The position numbers and the translations under genes were made by a program. This document shows positions 1 to 7,227 of a stretch of DNA of 9,372 nucleotides, in pieces; the first letter of the stretch is position 1; each line of letters opens with the position of its first letter. This stretch comes from Burkholderiales bacterium UBA954 (lineage in GTDB: Bacteria > Pseudomonadota > Gammaproteobacteria > Burkholderiales > Burkholderiaceae_A), in contig DBCQ01000052.1 of NCBI GenBank assembly GCA_002293155.1, forward strand, positions 1 through 9,372, given 5' to 3'. The notes beneath the pieces were generated by a model. It had not been told where the DNA came from. It did not search any database and saw nothing but the letters and a program-made list of their open reading frames with translations.

Positions 1-623
1 GGGAAGAGGAGTTTCACGAGCGGCTCGGCCGCCTCGGATGGACGCTTACGAAAACCACTCTTCGCAAACTGAAGCCAACGGCCTTGAACAAAGGCAATGG
101 CAAGCCCCGACTGAAGACCCGCCTCTGCGGTGCTGGCCGCTGAGATGGTTTCCGCAGATTGCAGCCGGGCACATTGTCGCAGCGAGGCCTCCACACGATC
201 GATTAGCTGATTCACGCGCTGCTGCAGCCGGGGTTCTTCATTAACAATGGCATCACCAATTAAGACGCGTGTCATGCCGGGATTCTTCTCTGCAAAATTT
301 AGAAGCATCAAAATAATCTCTCGACCCTTCGCATGCGCTGAGTTCTGTCGCGCCTCGATCTGGTTAATCAGAGAGAAAATTGTCTCTTCAATGAAATCGA
401 GTAGGCCTTCAAACATCTGGGCCTTGCTCGCAAAATGTCGATAGAGGGCCGCCTCAGACAGGGATAATCGGCCGGCGAGGGCGGCCGTTGTGACTTTCTC
501 TGCAACGCTGTCTTGAAGCATTGCGGCAATCGTTTGGAGAATCTGTAGGCGACGCTCACCAGGCTTTGGCCGTTTGCGTCCGGTACCAGGGCTCTGCTCA
601 GGAGTCGTTGCGTAGGCATCCAT
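1..623 (-). CDS. slmA: Nucleoid occlusion factor SlmA (TetR family), 3' end beyond window
   Basis: Reading the minus strand from ATG at 623 gives 207 open codons to the left edge with no stop, so the C-terminus is missing; E. coli SlmA is 198 residues, so probably only a short tail is lost. After a basic, proline-rich N-terminus of about 22 residues there is a TetR-type helix-turn-helix around residues 44-67, containing SEAALYRHFASK, which matches the SlmA signature (SEAALYRHFPSK in E. coli). Further family matches are MFEGLLDFIEE (70-80), NPGMTRVLIGDA (114-125), QRVNQLIDRVEASLRQ (135-150) and FRKRP (191-195). SlmA binds specific chromosomal sites and FtsZ, blocking Z-ring assembly over the nucleoid. 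It is the third gene of the argB cluster, 22 bases after the HAD gene. A weak Shine-Dalgarno (AAGAGA) precedes the ATG. An in-frame ATG nearer the HTH is not needed. SlmA is far more likely than a generic TetR regulator. Confidence 0.88.
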   Translation of the reverse strand, partial: MDAYATTPEQSPGTGRKRPKPGERRLQILQTIAAMLQDSVAEKVTTAALAGRLSLSEAALYRHFASKAQMFEGLLDFIEETIFSLINQIEARQNSAHAKGREIILMLLNFAEKNPGMTRVLIGDAIVNEEPRLQQRVNQLIDRVEASLRQCARLQSAETISAASTAEAGLQSGLAIAFVQGRWLQFAKSGFRKRPSEAAEPLVKLLF

Positions 624-645
624 GGTTAGATTTATCTCTTGAATT

Positions 646-1395
646 TTATTTTCTGCTTAACCGGTGCTGGTGGCGCACAAGCAATGCAAGAGAGTTTACT
701 TGAAGCTGCACATAACTTGGACGCCGGATGGATAGGGGGCGACCCGAATGCCGTGCTCGGGCACTGGCGGTTGGAGAGGCCCAGATCCGTGCGGTCTGAA
801 TCCCAATCCGATGGGCCGTGCGCAGATTCTCAGAGTGATCGTCAACGAAGATGATCTGGCTGGGGGCGCGACCCGAACACTTGATGACATGGCGCATGAT
901 CAACTCTGAGGGCTTTGGGCATAGCCTGCCGCAGAGTCGCATTGTCTCAATCGTGATGATGCGGGCGAACATGTGCTTTAGGCCAATCAGCTCGAGCACG
1001 TGGCAGGCATAGTGTTGGGGGGCGTTGGTTAATAACCACCGCTCACCCCGAAGCTGCTCTAAACGCCGCCGCTCGCCCTGAACCCGTCGCACGAACTCTG
1101 GGAGCTCTGGGCCAGGGTGGGTCTTGCTTAGAAAATCCCCTGGGTCAACCCCGTGATGGCGGACAAGACCCAGGAGTGTTGCGCCATATCGCTGCCAATA
1201 GTGTTGTCTTACTGCGCTCGCCTGATCGTCGGGCAGCCGAAGATGATCCGCAACATAACGCGTCATGCGCTGGTTGATCTCGCCCATTACGCGCCACGAG
1301 GCGTCATAGAGGGTGTTGTCAAGGTCGAGGAGCCAGAGCGGCCGTCGCCCACCTTGCCTGGGCTCACGGGCCTTTTGAGAAGGTTGAAGACGCAA
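646..1395 (-). CDS. HAD-superfamily hydrolase, pyrimidine 5'-nucleotidase type
   Basis: This 249-residue protein has all four HAD motifs: DLDNTL (residues 24-29, nucleophile D24 and acid D26), LLTNAP (121-126, T123), the motif III lysine in CPKPS (K161) and FVDDHSEN (183-190, D185/D186). The cap region, with RQHYWQRYGATLLGLVRHHGV (63-83), and the C-terminal RRPSYVQLQV resemble the proteobacterial family annotated as pyrimidine 5'-nucleotidase, which dephosphorylates UMP/CMP-like nucleotides in the cytoplasm; substrate is inferred from the family. The start is uncertain. The best in-frame choice is a TTG at 1393-1395, 12 bases after the argB stop and without a recognisable Shine-Dalgarno; no ATG or GTG lies between it and motif I. 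Translation probably depends on coupling to argB. It lies between argB and slmA, an order I recall from other Betaproteobacteria. It is confidently a HAD phosphatase and less surely a nucleotidase. Confidence 0.85.
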   Translation of the reverse strand: MRLQPSQKAREPRQGGRRPLWLLDLDNTLYDASWRVMGEINQRMTRYVADHLRLPDDQASAVRQHYWQRYGATLLGLVRHHGVDPGDFLSKTHPGPELPEFVRRVQGERRRLEQLRGERWLLTNAPQHYACHVLELIGLKHMFARIITIETMRLCGRLCPKPSELIMRHVIKCSGRAPSQIIFVDDHSENLRTAHRIGIQTARIWASPTASARARHSGRPLSIRRPSYVQLQVNSLALLVRHQHRLSRK

Positions 1396-1407
1396 ACGGC
1401 TTGTTGT

Positions 1408-2322
<915 letters not shown>

Positions 2323-2365
2323 TTACCTAAGCCTAAGAGATTAATAATCGTCTACACTTCGCCGG

Positions 2366-2394
2366 ATTGTAAGCACCTGCGGGCCAGTTGTCGT
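2366..2394 (-). promoter_or_regulatory. Candidate sigma-70 promoter for argB
   Basis: On the minus strand, ACGACA (2389-2394; 4 of 6 match to TTGACA), a 17-base spacer and TACAAT (2366-2371; 5 of 6 match to TATAAT) are correctly placed. They would start transcription near 2359 and give a leader of about 45 bases before the argB ATG. This was found by eye only. It is the best promoter-like pair I saw between argB and the divergent gene at 2438. I saw no clear ArgR-type palindrome here. Confidence 0.42.
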
Positions 2395-2437
2395 TCCCAT
2401 TACGTTCCGATTGTGTTTCTAATGCTTCCCATAACTC

Positions 2438-3142
2438 GTGAAAAAATTCCTCTTAGCAATCGCTCAACAAGCCCCCTGGCATAACCGCGCCTGCGCCCAA
2501 CACTCTCTCGGGGCCGCAGCCGAGACGCCCGCCCGCCTGGCCCTGCCAGCAAGCGCAATAATGGGCTTGTTCGGCGGGCTTGCTGCCGCCTTAGTCTTTT
2601 TACTGACTTCCGTGCTGCTCGCAACTCGACCCGCTTTGGTATTGGGTCTGCTCGTCGGCATCTGGTTTGCGATACCTAAGCCAACCCACCCCGGATGGTC
2701 TCAGCCACTGGGCTCAAAGTCGGCCATTGCGATCGGGCTGCTTGCCCTCTTAAAGTTAGAAATCCTCGCCGAAATTGATCCAGCCTGGATTCCTGTTGTC
2801 TTGATCTGCGGCGCGGCCTGGGCCAGAGTTGCCGCGCTCGCTGCACGTCAAGACCCAGTCATCGGACTCGGCCGAGCAGAGCCCTCGGCGCGCTGGATCA
2901 GCCTGCTGATCGGAGCCCTACCACTTTGCTTTTTTGGGCTCTGGCCAGAGCCCGTATGGGGCCTCTGGGTCGCTGCCGGCATTGCACTGGTCTTTGCAAG
3001 ACTGCTGCGGCCCGATCACTGGGCCGCACCGATTGCCGTCAGATGGATGGCCTGCGAGGTGGTCTACTGCCTCTGCGCCTTGGCCCTAATGAGTGCTGCC
3101 TCGCTGTCGGAATTTGCCGAAGAAGCTCTCCCCGGCTCATAG
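2438..3142 (+). CDS. CobS-like polytopic membrane protein lacking catalytic motifs
   Basis: The gene encodes 234 residues from a GTG start, with a very hydrophobic, Ala/Leu-rich sequence. About seven membrane segments can be drawn: roughly 40-60, 64-80, 95-111, 117-136, 153-170, 173-190 and 203-222. The pattern resembles adenosylcobinamide-GDP ribazoletransferase (CobS): FLLAI at the start, then IMGLFGGLAAALVF (41-54), GSKSAIAIGLLALLKLEILAE (92-112) where CobS has a G-T-x-G-x-L-A-L segment followed by a lysine, a W-A-R segment (128-130), and LLRPDHWAAPIAVRW (189-203) where CobS has its GGxTGDxLGA motif. The DGLADxxDG and RDSRxG motifs needed for catalysis are absent; residues 79-91 are only a short linker there. 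GTG has no good Shine-Dalgarno. The reading frame is intact, so a diverged or relic CobS is possible, as is an unrelated membrane protein. It lies divergent from argB and converges on dksA. The family assignment is my inference from memory. Confidence 0.5.
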   Translation: MKKFLLAIAQQAPWHNRACAQHSLGAAAETPARLALPASAIMGLFGGLAAALVFLLTSVLLATRPALVLGLLVGIWFAIPKPTHPGWSQPLGSKSAIAIGLLALLKLEILAEIDPAWIPVVLICGAAWARVAALAARQDPVIGLGRAEPSARWISLLIGALPLCFFGLWPEPVWGLWVAAGIALVFARLLRPDHWAAPIAVRWMACEVVYCLCALALMSAASLSEFAEEALPGS

Positions 3143-3149
3143 ATTACGG

Positions 3150-3578
3150 TTAATCGCCGAACTGACGCTGGCGGAGTTCCCGACGCTGCTGGGCTTCAAT
3201 GGTGAGTGTTGCAGTAGGCCTGGCAAGTAAGCGCTGCAGGCCGATCGGGTCGCCTGTCTCTTCGCAGTAGCCGTATTCTCCCGAATCGATCCGCGCAAGG
3301 GCCTGCTGCACTTTTCTGATCAGCTTGCGCTCGCGATCCCGAGTGCGCAATTCCAGTGCGTGCTCCTCTTCGATCGTCGCCCGGTCGGCCGGGTCGGGAA
3401 CCAAGACAGTCTCCCGCAGATGCTCGGTAGTTTCTTCAGCATTGGCCCTTAACTCAGCCTCGAGCGCGACCAGTTTTCTTTTAAAAAAATCAAGCTGGGC
3501 CGAGCTCATGTAATGGTCGGCGGGCTGTGCAAGTAATTCTTTTTCAGTTGCGATTGATTTAACTGCTGCAGTCTTCAT
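3150..3578 (-). CDS. dksA: RNA polymerase-binding transcription factor DksA, single-cysteine form
   Basis: DksA enters the RNA polymerase secondary channel and, with ppGpp, represses rRNA and activates amino-acid promoters. The protein is 142 residues, close to the 151 of E. coli. The coiled-coil region (about 25-100) carries the tip motif PDPADRATIEEEHALELRTR (61-80), with D62, D65 and A67 matching E. coli D71, D74 and A76. The C-terminal zinc-finger region reads YGYCEETGDPIG...RPTATLTIEA: only Cys105 remains, and the other three zinc cysteines are T108, T126 and A129. Single-cysteine DksA proteins are known in alpha- and betaproteobacteria and can work, so this is probably the organism's main DksA. 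It is the last gene of the seven-gene minus run, 37 bases after the COG0523 gene. The stop lies 7 bases from the convergent CobS-like gene with no terminator hairpin visible. Confidence 0.95.
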   Translation of the reverse strand: MKTAAVKSIATEKELLAQPADHYMSSAQLDFFKRKLVALEAELRANAEETTEHLRETVLVPDPADRATIEEEHALELRTRDRERKLIRKVQQALARIDSGEYGYCEETGDPIGLQRLLARPTATLTIEAQQRRELRQRQFGD

Positions 3579-3615
3579 GCGGTCTTACTTTCTTGAATCA
3601 GGTACTTTAAAAAAT

Positions 3616-4620
3616 TCATATTAGACATTGCTCTAATCCCTTAACAATTGTATCGCGCGGAAGCTTTCTGCCAATAAAGACAAGCTTTGATTCACGCTGC
3701 TCGCCCGCCCCCCAGGGCCTACCCGCTGAGCCCCCCATCAGCATGTGGACGCCCTGAAATACCATCTGGCTGTCACTGCCCTTAATATGAAGAACACCTT
3801 TGTAGCGCAGAAGCTGCGGGCCGTAGGCCTGGGACACCGCACTCATGAAGCCCTCAAAACGGTCCGAATCGAAGGGGCGCGTCGATTTAAAGACAAAGGA
3901 ATGCACATCGTCAATGTGGCTGTGGCCGGCGTCTGTATCCAAAAAAGATGGATCAATTTCCAGCGCAGCGTTGAGATTGAATCCACGAATATCGAGGATG
4001 TTTTTAATTGGGGTCTGTCCAAAATTCACAGCTTCGATACTGGCACGCAGATTCATCCGGGCCAGACGCTGACGCAGGGCGTCGAGTGCCTCAGCCTCAA
4101 CAAGATCGCTTTTTGAAATTAGGAGTCGATCGGCGAACCCAACCTGAGATTGGGCTTCGGCGTGTTGGCTGAGTTGCTCGGGGCCATGCAGCGCATCCAC
4201 TACCGTCACCACCGCATCGAGGAGGAAATGCTCTGCGACCTCATCATCGACAAAAAATGTCTGCGCGACCGGGCCCGGCTCGGCGAGTCCTGTCGTTTCA
4301 ATAATGACACGATCAAACTGAATCGACCCTGATGCCCTCTTCTCACGCAGACGATTGAGCATCTCGATGAGATCGCCGCGCACGGTGCAACAGATGCAGC
4401 CGTTGTTCATCTCGACAATGCGCTCTTTGGTGTCCTCAAACAAGAGTTCGTTATCGATGCTCTCTTCACCGAATTCATTCTCAATCACGGCGATTTTCTC
4501 GCCATGTGGCTCGTTCAGAATTCGCTTCAAAAGGGTCGTTTTCCCCGCCCCTAGAAAACCGGTCAAGATCGTCACGGGAATAAGCGGGGCGACTGTTTTT
4601 GTTGCAACGGGTGCTGACAT
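3616..4620 (-). CDS. COG0523 family (CobW/ZNG1-type) metal-chaperone GTPase
   Basis: The 334-residue protein is a SIMIBI-class GTPase of the CobW/YjiA/ZNG1 group. Visible motifs are Walker A GFLGAGKTT (21-29), the metal-binding CxCC motif as CICC (75-78), the Walker B-like ETTGLAEP (108-115) and an SKSD guanine-specificity motif (169-172) in place of canonical NKxD, a variation I believe occurs in COG0523. The C-terminal CobW_C domain (about 237-330) begins after a short His-containing stretch, DTDAGHSHIDDVH. Members deliver zinc or other metals using GTP; the metal here is unknown. CobW in the strict sense (cobalt, aerobic cobalamin synthesis) is not implied. I chose ATG at 4620 over a TTG at 4638 because GGAG lies 5 bases upstream. 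It is 14 bases after xerC and upstream of dksA. Confidence 0.88.
   Translation of the reverse strand: MSAPVATKTVAPLIPVTILTGFLGAGKTTLLKRILNEPHGEKIAVIENEFGEESIDNELLFEDTKERIVEMNNGCICCTVRGDLIEMLNRLREKRASGSIQFDRVIIETTGLAEPGPVAQTFFVDDEVAEHFLLDAVVTVVDALHGPEQLSQHAEAQSQVGFADRLLISKSDLVEAEALDALRQRLARMNLRASIEAVNFGQTPIKNILDIRGFNLNAALEIDPSFLDTDAGHSHIDDVHSFVFKSTRPFDSDRFEGFMSAVSQAYGPQLLRYKGVLHIKGSDSQMVFQGVHMLMGGSAGRPWGAGEQRESKLVFIGRKLPRDTIVKGLEQCLI
3618..3647 (-). promoter_or_regulatory. Weak candidate promoter for dksA
   Basis: Minus-strand TTGTTA (3642-3647) and TAATAT (3618-3623) are separated by 18 bases, each matching consensus at 4 of 6 positions. This would give a start near 3611 and a leader of about 33 bases before dksA. 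It overlaps the end of the COG0523 gene. It is suggestive only, because AT-rich matches of this quality occur by chance. Confidence 0.25.
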
Positions 4621-4625
4621 GGGTA

Positions 4626-4629
4626 CTCC
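4626..4629 (-). promoter_or_regulatory. Shine-Dalgarno deciding the COG0523 start
   Basis: GGAG on the minus strand ends 5 bases before ATG 4620. The competing TTG at 4636-4638 lies upstream of this site and overlaps the xerC stop, so the ATG is the likelier start. Confidence 0.7.
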
Positions 4630-4634
4630 AGAAA

Positions 4635-5591
4635 TCAATCAGGCAGATCGGATGAATCGGTCGAGGGCTTACGTTTTGCTCTCGGGTGGGCTGCATCATA
4701 AACCTGTGCGAGCCGCTGAAAGTCGAGGTGGGTATAAACCTGTGTTGTCGCGATCTGGGCATGCCCCAACATCTCCTGCACTGCGCGCAGGTCGCCGCTC
4801 GATTGCAGCACATGGCTTGCAAATGAGTGCCTCAGCATATGGGGATGGACGTGGGTCGGCATTCCTGTCTTTAGGGCATGCTGGGCGAATCGACGCTGAA
4901 CAGTACGGCCCGAGAGACGGGTTCCATTTCGGTTCACAAATAGGGCCTCTGCGGCATGATCCCCTCGGGCACTCAGCCATTGATCGACCGCTTCCAAGGC
5001 GGGCCGGCCCACGGGGATGCGCCGGGATTTGCCGCCCTTGCCCACCACAAAGACCTCCTGGGCATCGCGATCGATCCATCCCTGTGTGGCCGTCTGCCCA
5101 ATTGGTGCGCAACGATTAAGGCCCACCAACTCAGAGAGCCGCAGACCGCAGGAATACATCAACTCCAGCATGGCCCGATCTCGGGCGATAAGAAAGGAGT
5201 CCCCCTCGAGCTGAGATGACACAAACTCCACTGCCCAGTCGGTCGAGAGCGCCTTTGGTAACCGCTTGCCTGATTTCGGCGCACGAATGCTTTTGGCAGG
5301 ATTTGACGATAGGGCAACCCGCTGTGCGGTCCAGTCAAAAAACGACCTCCAGGCCGAGAGCGTGCGAGCAATGCTTTTTGCCGACAGCCCCTTCGATCGC
5401 CACTGCGCCATTTGTTGACGAACATCAGCGGAGCGAATCTCATCGATAGCATGCTGCGCAAAGGCGAGGCTTAATTTTCTTAAATCCCGTCTGTAGTGCG
5501 TAACCGTGACAGGCGAGTAGCGTCGCTCATAGGCGATTGACTCGAGAAACGCTTGAATCAGGCCGTTAAGTGATGAATCTTGCGATGGCAT
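4635..5591 (-). CDS. xerC: Tyrosine recombinase XerC
   Basis: With XerD and FtsK, XerC resolves chromosome dimers at the dif site before division. The 318 residues show the N-terminal SAM-like core-binding domain (about 8-95; YERRYSPVTVTHYRRDL at 21-37) and the C-terminal catalytic domain. The catalytic residues are all present: R151 in SCGLRLSELVGLN, the beta-hairpin lysine K185 or K188 in VVGKGGKSRRIPVG, H251 and R254 in HPHMLRHSFASH, H277 in MLGHAQIATTQ and the nucleophile Y286 in VYTHLDFQRL. The position after dapF and the DUF484 gene matches the dapF-yigA-xerC order of E. coli, and marks it as the housekeeping recombinase and not a phage or integron integrase. The ATG at 5591 is 17 bases after the DUF484 stop and has only a weak ribosome-binding site, so coupling is likely. 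No dif-like site was noticed in the window. Confidence 0.95.
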   Translation of the reverse strand: MPSQDSSLNGLIQAFLESIAYERRYSPVTVTHYRRDLRKLSLAFAQHAIDEIRSADVRQQMAQWRSKGLSAKSIARTLSAWRSFFDWTAQRVALSSNPAKSIRAPKSGKRLPKALSTDWAVEFVSSQLEGDSFLIARDRAMLELMYSCGLRLSELVGLNRCAPIGQTATQGWIDRDAQEVFVVGKGGKSRRIPVGRPALEAVDQWLSARGDHAAEALFVNRNGTRLSGRTVQRRFAQHALKTGMPTHVHPHMLRHSFASHVLQSSGDLRAVQEMLGHAQIATTQVYTHLDFQRLAQVYDAAHPRAKRKPSTDSSDLPD

Positions 5592-5608
5592 CTTGATTGC
5601 CGAGATCG

Positions 5609-6331
5609 CTATTCATGAGCAGCACGATCCGATGGCTGGACAATCGGCGATAAGGCCGCACTCGCGATCTCGCAGATTCGCTCAAGGAATGCAACGCCGA
5701 GATCGGGCGCAAATCGCCGGGCATCAGACGAGCCCAAGACAAGAACACCGAAGGCATCGGGTGCAGCGCCTACCCGAAGGGGTAATACTGCAATTGATTG
5801 CGCATCTCGGCCTGACTCGGCCAGAAGGCGAACGGCTGAGGAGATGTTGGCTGCTCCGCAGACCGGCAGGCGCAGGCCATCGATCTGCTCCACATAGTCG
5901 GCTGTCGCCGAGCCCGACCAGGCCTCGTTGCGATAAGAGTCCTTCGCGCACCAGACCGAGATTGCGACCATTGGGACAGAAAAGATTTTGGCCAGTGAGT
6001 CCGCGAGAAATATAGGCAGTGATTTCTGATCCGTGTGTAAAAACAATCCACGGACCCAATGCTGAATGGATGCAGAGATTGCATCATTTTCTTGTCCGTT
6101 ACGCAGGAGCTCGGCCAGCTTTAGCTCCATTGATTTAATTCGCTCCCGCAGCACTGAGGCCTGACGCTCAACCAGAGAGATCGCCTGGCCGGATTGCGGA
6201 TGCGGTACGTTGATCTCCGACAGCAAGCCCGGGCTTTTATCAAAAAAATCCGGGTGTGCCTTTAAGTACTCCGCGACCTGTTTGGCCGTGGGGGTCGATC
6301 CGAGATCAATCGTGGGTTCTTTTTGGCTCAC
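5609..6331 (-). CDS. DUF484 family protein (YigA-like, GAF-related)
   Basis: The 240 residues begin TPTAKQVAEYLKAHPDFF (13-30), the usual DUF484 opening, followed by VPHPQSGQAISLVERQASVLRERI (42-65) leading into a helical, probably coiled-coil stretch to about residue 80. The C-terminal half (about 95-230) has the look of a GAF-type domain, including VLPLRVGAAPDAFGVLVLGSSD. The function is unknown. The conserved place between dapF and xerC, as with E. coli yigA, is the main clue. I chose the GTG at 6329-6331 because its GTGA overlaps the dapF TGA, AAGGAG lies 10 bases upstream, and homologues begin at about this point. A longer in-frame extension starting at 6406 would run inside dapF and is non-homologous sequence. 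Confidence 0.85.
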   Translation of the reverse strand: MSQKEPTIDLGSTPTAKQVAEYLKAHPDFFDKSPGLLSEINVPHPQSGQAISLVERQASVLRERIKSMELKLAELLRNGQENDAISASIQHWVRGLFLHTDQKSLPIFLADSLAKIFSVPMVAISVWCAKDSYRNEAWSGSATADYVEQIDGLRLPVCGAANISSAVRLLAESGRDAQSIAVLPLRVGAAPDAFGVLVLGSSDARRFAPDLGVAFLERICEIASAALSPIVQPSDRAAHE

Positions 6332-7218
6332 AATACAATTACTCCTTCGTATACCGGTTCTGCAGACCCCGTCATCATGACGGAGTCGGAAAGTTCTCCC
6401 GACCATTGAATCGAGAGTGTGCCACCACGGGTCTGCACCTCAATGGGCCTGCCGGCCACCAGCCGTCCCTGCCGAATACCTGCAGCCACTGCCGCGCAGG
6501 CGCCTGTCCCGCAGGCGAGAGTCTCCCCCGATCCGCGCTCGTAGACCCTGAGTCTGATCCCGCAGTCGGACTGCCACTGCGCAAACCCAGCATTCACCCG
6601 TCGGGCAAACCTTGGGTGAGACTCGCACCAGGCGCCGACCTCGGCCACGGGGTACTGATCAACATCAGCCACCCATTGAACCGCGTGGGGGTTGCCCATC
6701 GACACGACGGTCACCCAAAAGGCTGCCCCGCCCGGAGCGGTGAGCTGCCAGAGGTCAGCGCTGCCCTCTCGTTGATGGGGCAGGGTTACAGAATCAAATC
6801 CACTATCGCTTACCGAAAATCGAGGAGGGCCCATATCGACGGTAACCAGACCATCGTCATGAATCGTGGGGGTAATAATGCCCGCCTTGGTACTGACCCG
6901 GATCATGCGGGCGGCAGATAGGCCAGCATCCCGGACAAAACGGGCAAAGCAACGGGCACCATTTCCGCATTGCTCAACCTCTTGGCCATCGGCATTGAAG
7001 ATGCGGTACACAAAATCCGCTTCGCTTTTCTGCCCTGCCGATTGAACCAAGAGAATCTGATCGGCGCCAATGCCAAATCGACGATCCGCTAGGCGACGCC
7101 AGTCTGCTGCCGACAAGCTGCCCGATGCGATTGCTTCAAGCACGGCCGGCTGGGTAATCGTATTGATCACAATAAAATCGTTACCGGTGCCCTGCATTTT
7201 GGTGAAATGAATCTTCAT
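6328..7218 (-). CDS. dapF: Diaminopimelate epimerase
   Basis: DapF converts LL-diaminopimelate to the meso form, used for peptidoglycan crosslinks and for lysine. The 296-residue enzyme is slightly longer than the typical 275. It opens with FTKMQGTGNDFIVIN (5-19) and has both catalytic cysteines: C84 in NADGQEVEQCGNGARC (75-90) and C236 in ERGSGETLACGTGAC (227-241). Substrate-binding elements such as GNPHAV (175-180) and VYERGSGE are intact. It is PLP-independent and cytoplasmic. The ATG at 7218 is 9 bases after the upstream acyltransferase stop. Its TGA overlaps the GTG of the DUF484 gene by 4 bases, so these genes are almost certainly one transcript. Nothing suggests degeneration. Confidence 0.97.
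   Translation of the reverse strand: MKIHFTKMQGTGNDFIVINTITQPAVLEAIASGSLSAADWRRLADRRFGIGADQILLVQSAGQKSEADFVYRIFNADGQEVEQCGNGARCFARFVRDAGLSAARMIRVSTKAGIITPTIHDDGLVTVDMGPPRFSVSDSGFDSVTLPHQREGSADLWQLTAPGGAAFWVTVVSMGNPHAVQWVADVDQYPVAEVGAWCESHPRFARRVNAGFAQWQSDCGIRLRVYERGSGETLACGTGACAAVAAGIRQGRLVAGRPIEVQTRGGTLSIQWSGELSDSVMMTGSAEPVYEGVIVL
6342..6347 (-). promoter_or_regulatory. Shine-Dalgarno for the DUF484 gene inside dapF
   Basis: AAGGAG on the minus strand lies within the last codons of dapF, 10 bases before the GTG at 6331. Together with the GTGA stop-start overlap it fixes the DUF484 start and indicates translational coupling. Confidence 0.6.
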
Positions 7219-7227
7219 AGCTGTGGA

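Noticed and set aside
2422..2484. Small ORF starting at ATG 2422 ahead of the CobS-like gene
   Set aside because: It has only 20 codons, overlaps the GTG-started frame, lacks a ribosome-binding site and resembles nothing I know. It could be an upstream ORF but nothing supports it.
3616..4620. COG0523 protein as true CobW forming a cobalamin locus with the CobS-like gene
   Set aside because: The name CobW is often given to the whole family, no other cob gene is present, the two genes are on opposite strands, and the CobS-like protein lacks catalytic residues.
4355..5119. 254-codon plus-strand open frame antisense to the COG0523 gene and xerC
   Set aside because: It lies opposite two well-supported genes whose motifs are intact. 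Composition is low-quality (Arg/Pro/Ser rich) and it has no recognisable domain.
4635..5591. Tyrosine recombinase as a sign of a mobile element
   Set aside because: Its place after dapF and the DUF484 gene and its length fit housekeeping XerC. There are no direct repeats, cargo genes or tRNA target nearby.
6256..6921. 221-codon plus-strand open frame antisense to dapF
   Set aside because: It is explained as the complement of the dapF coding frame in GC-rich DNA; no domain or start signal seen.
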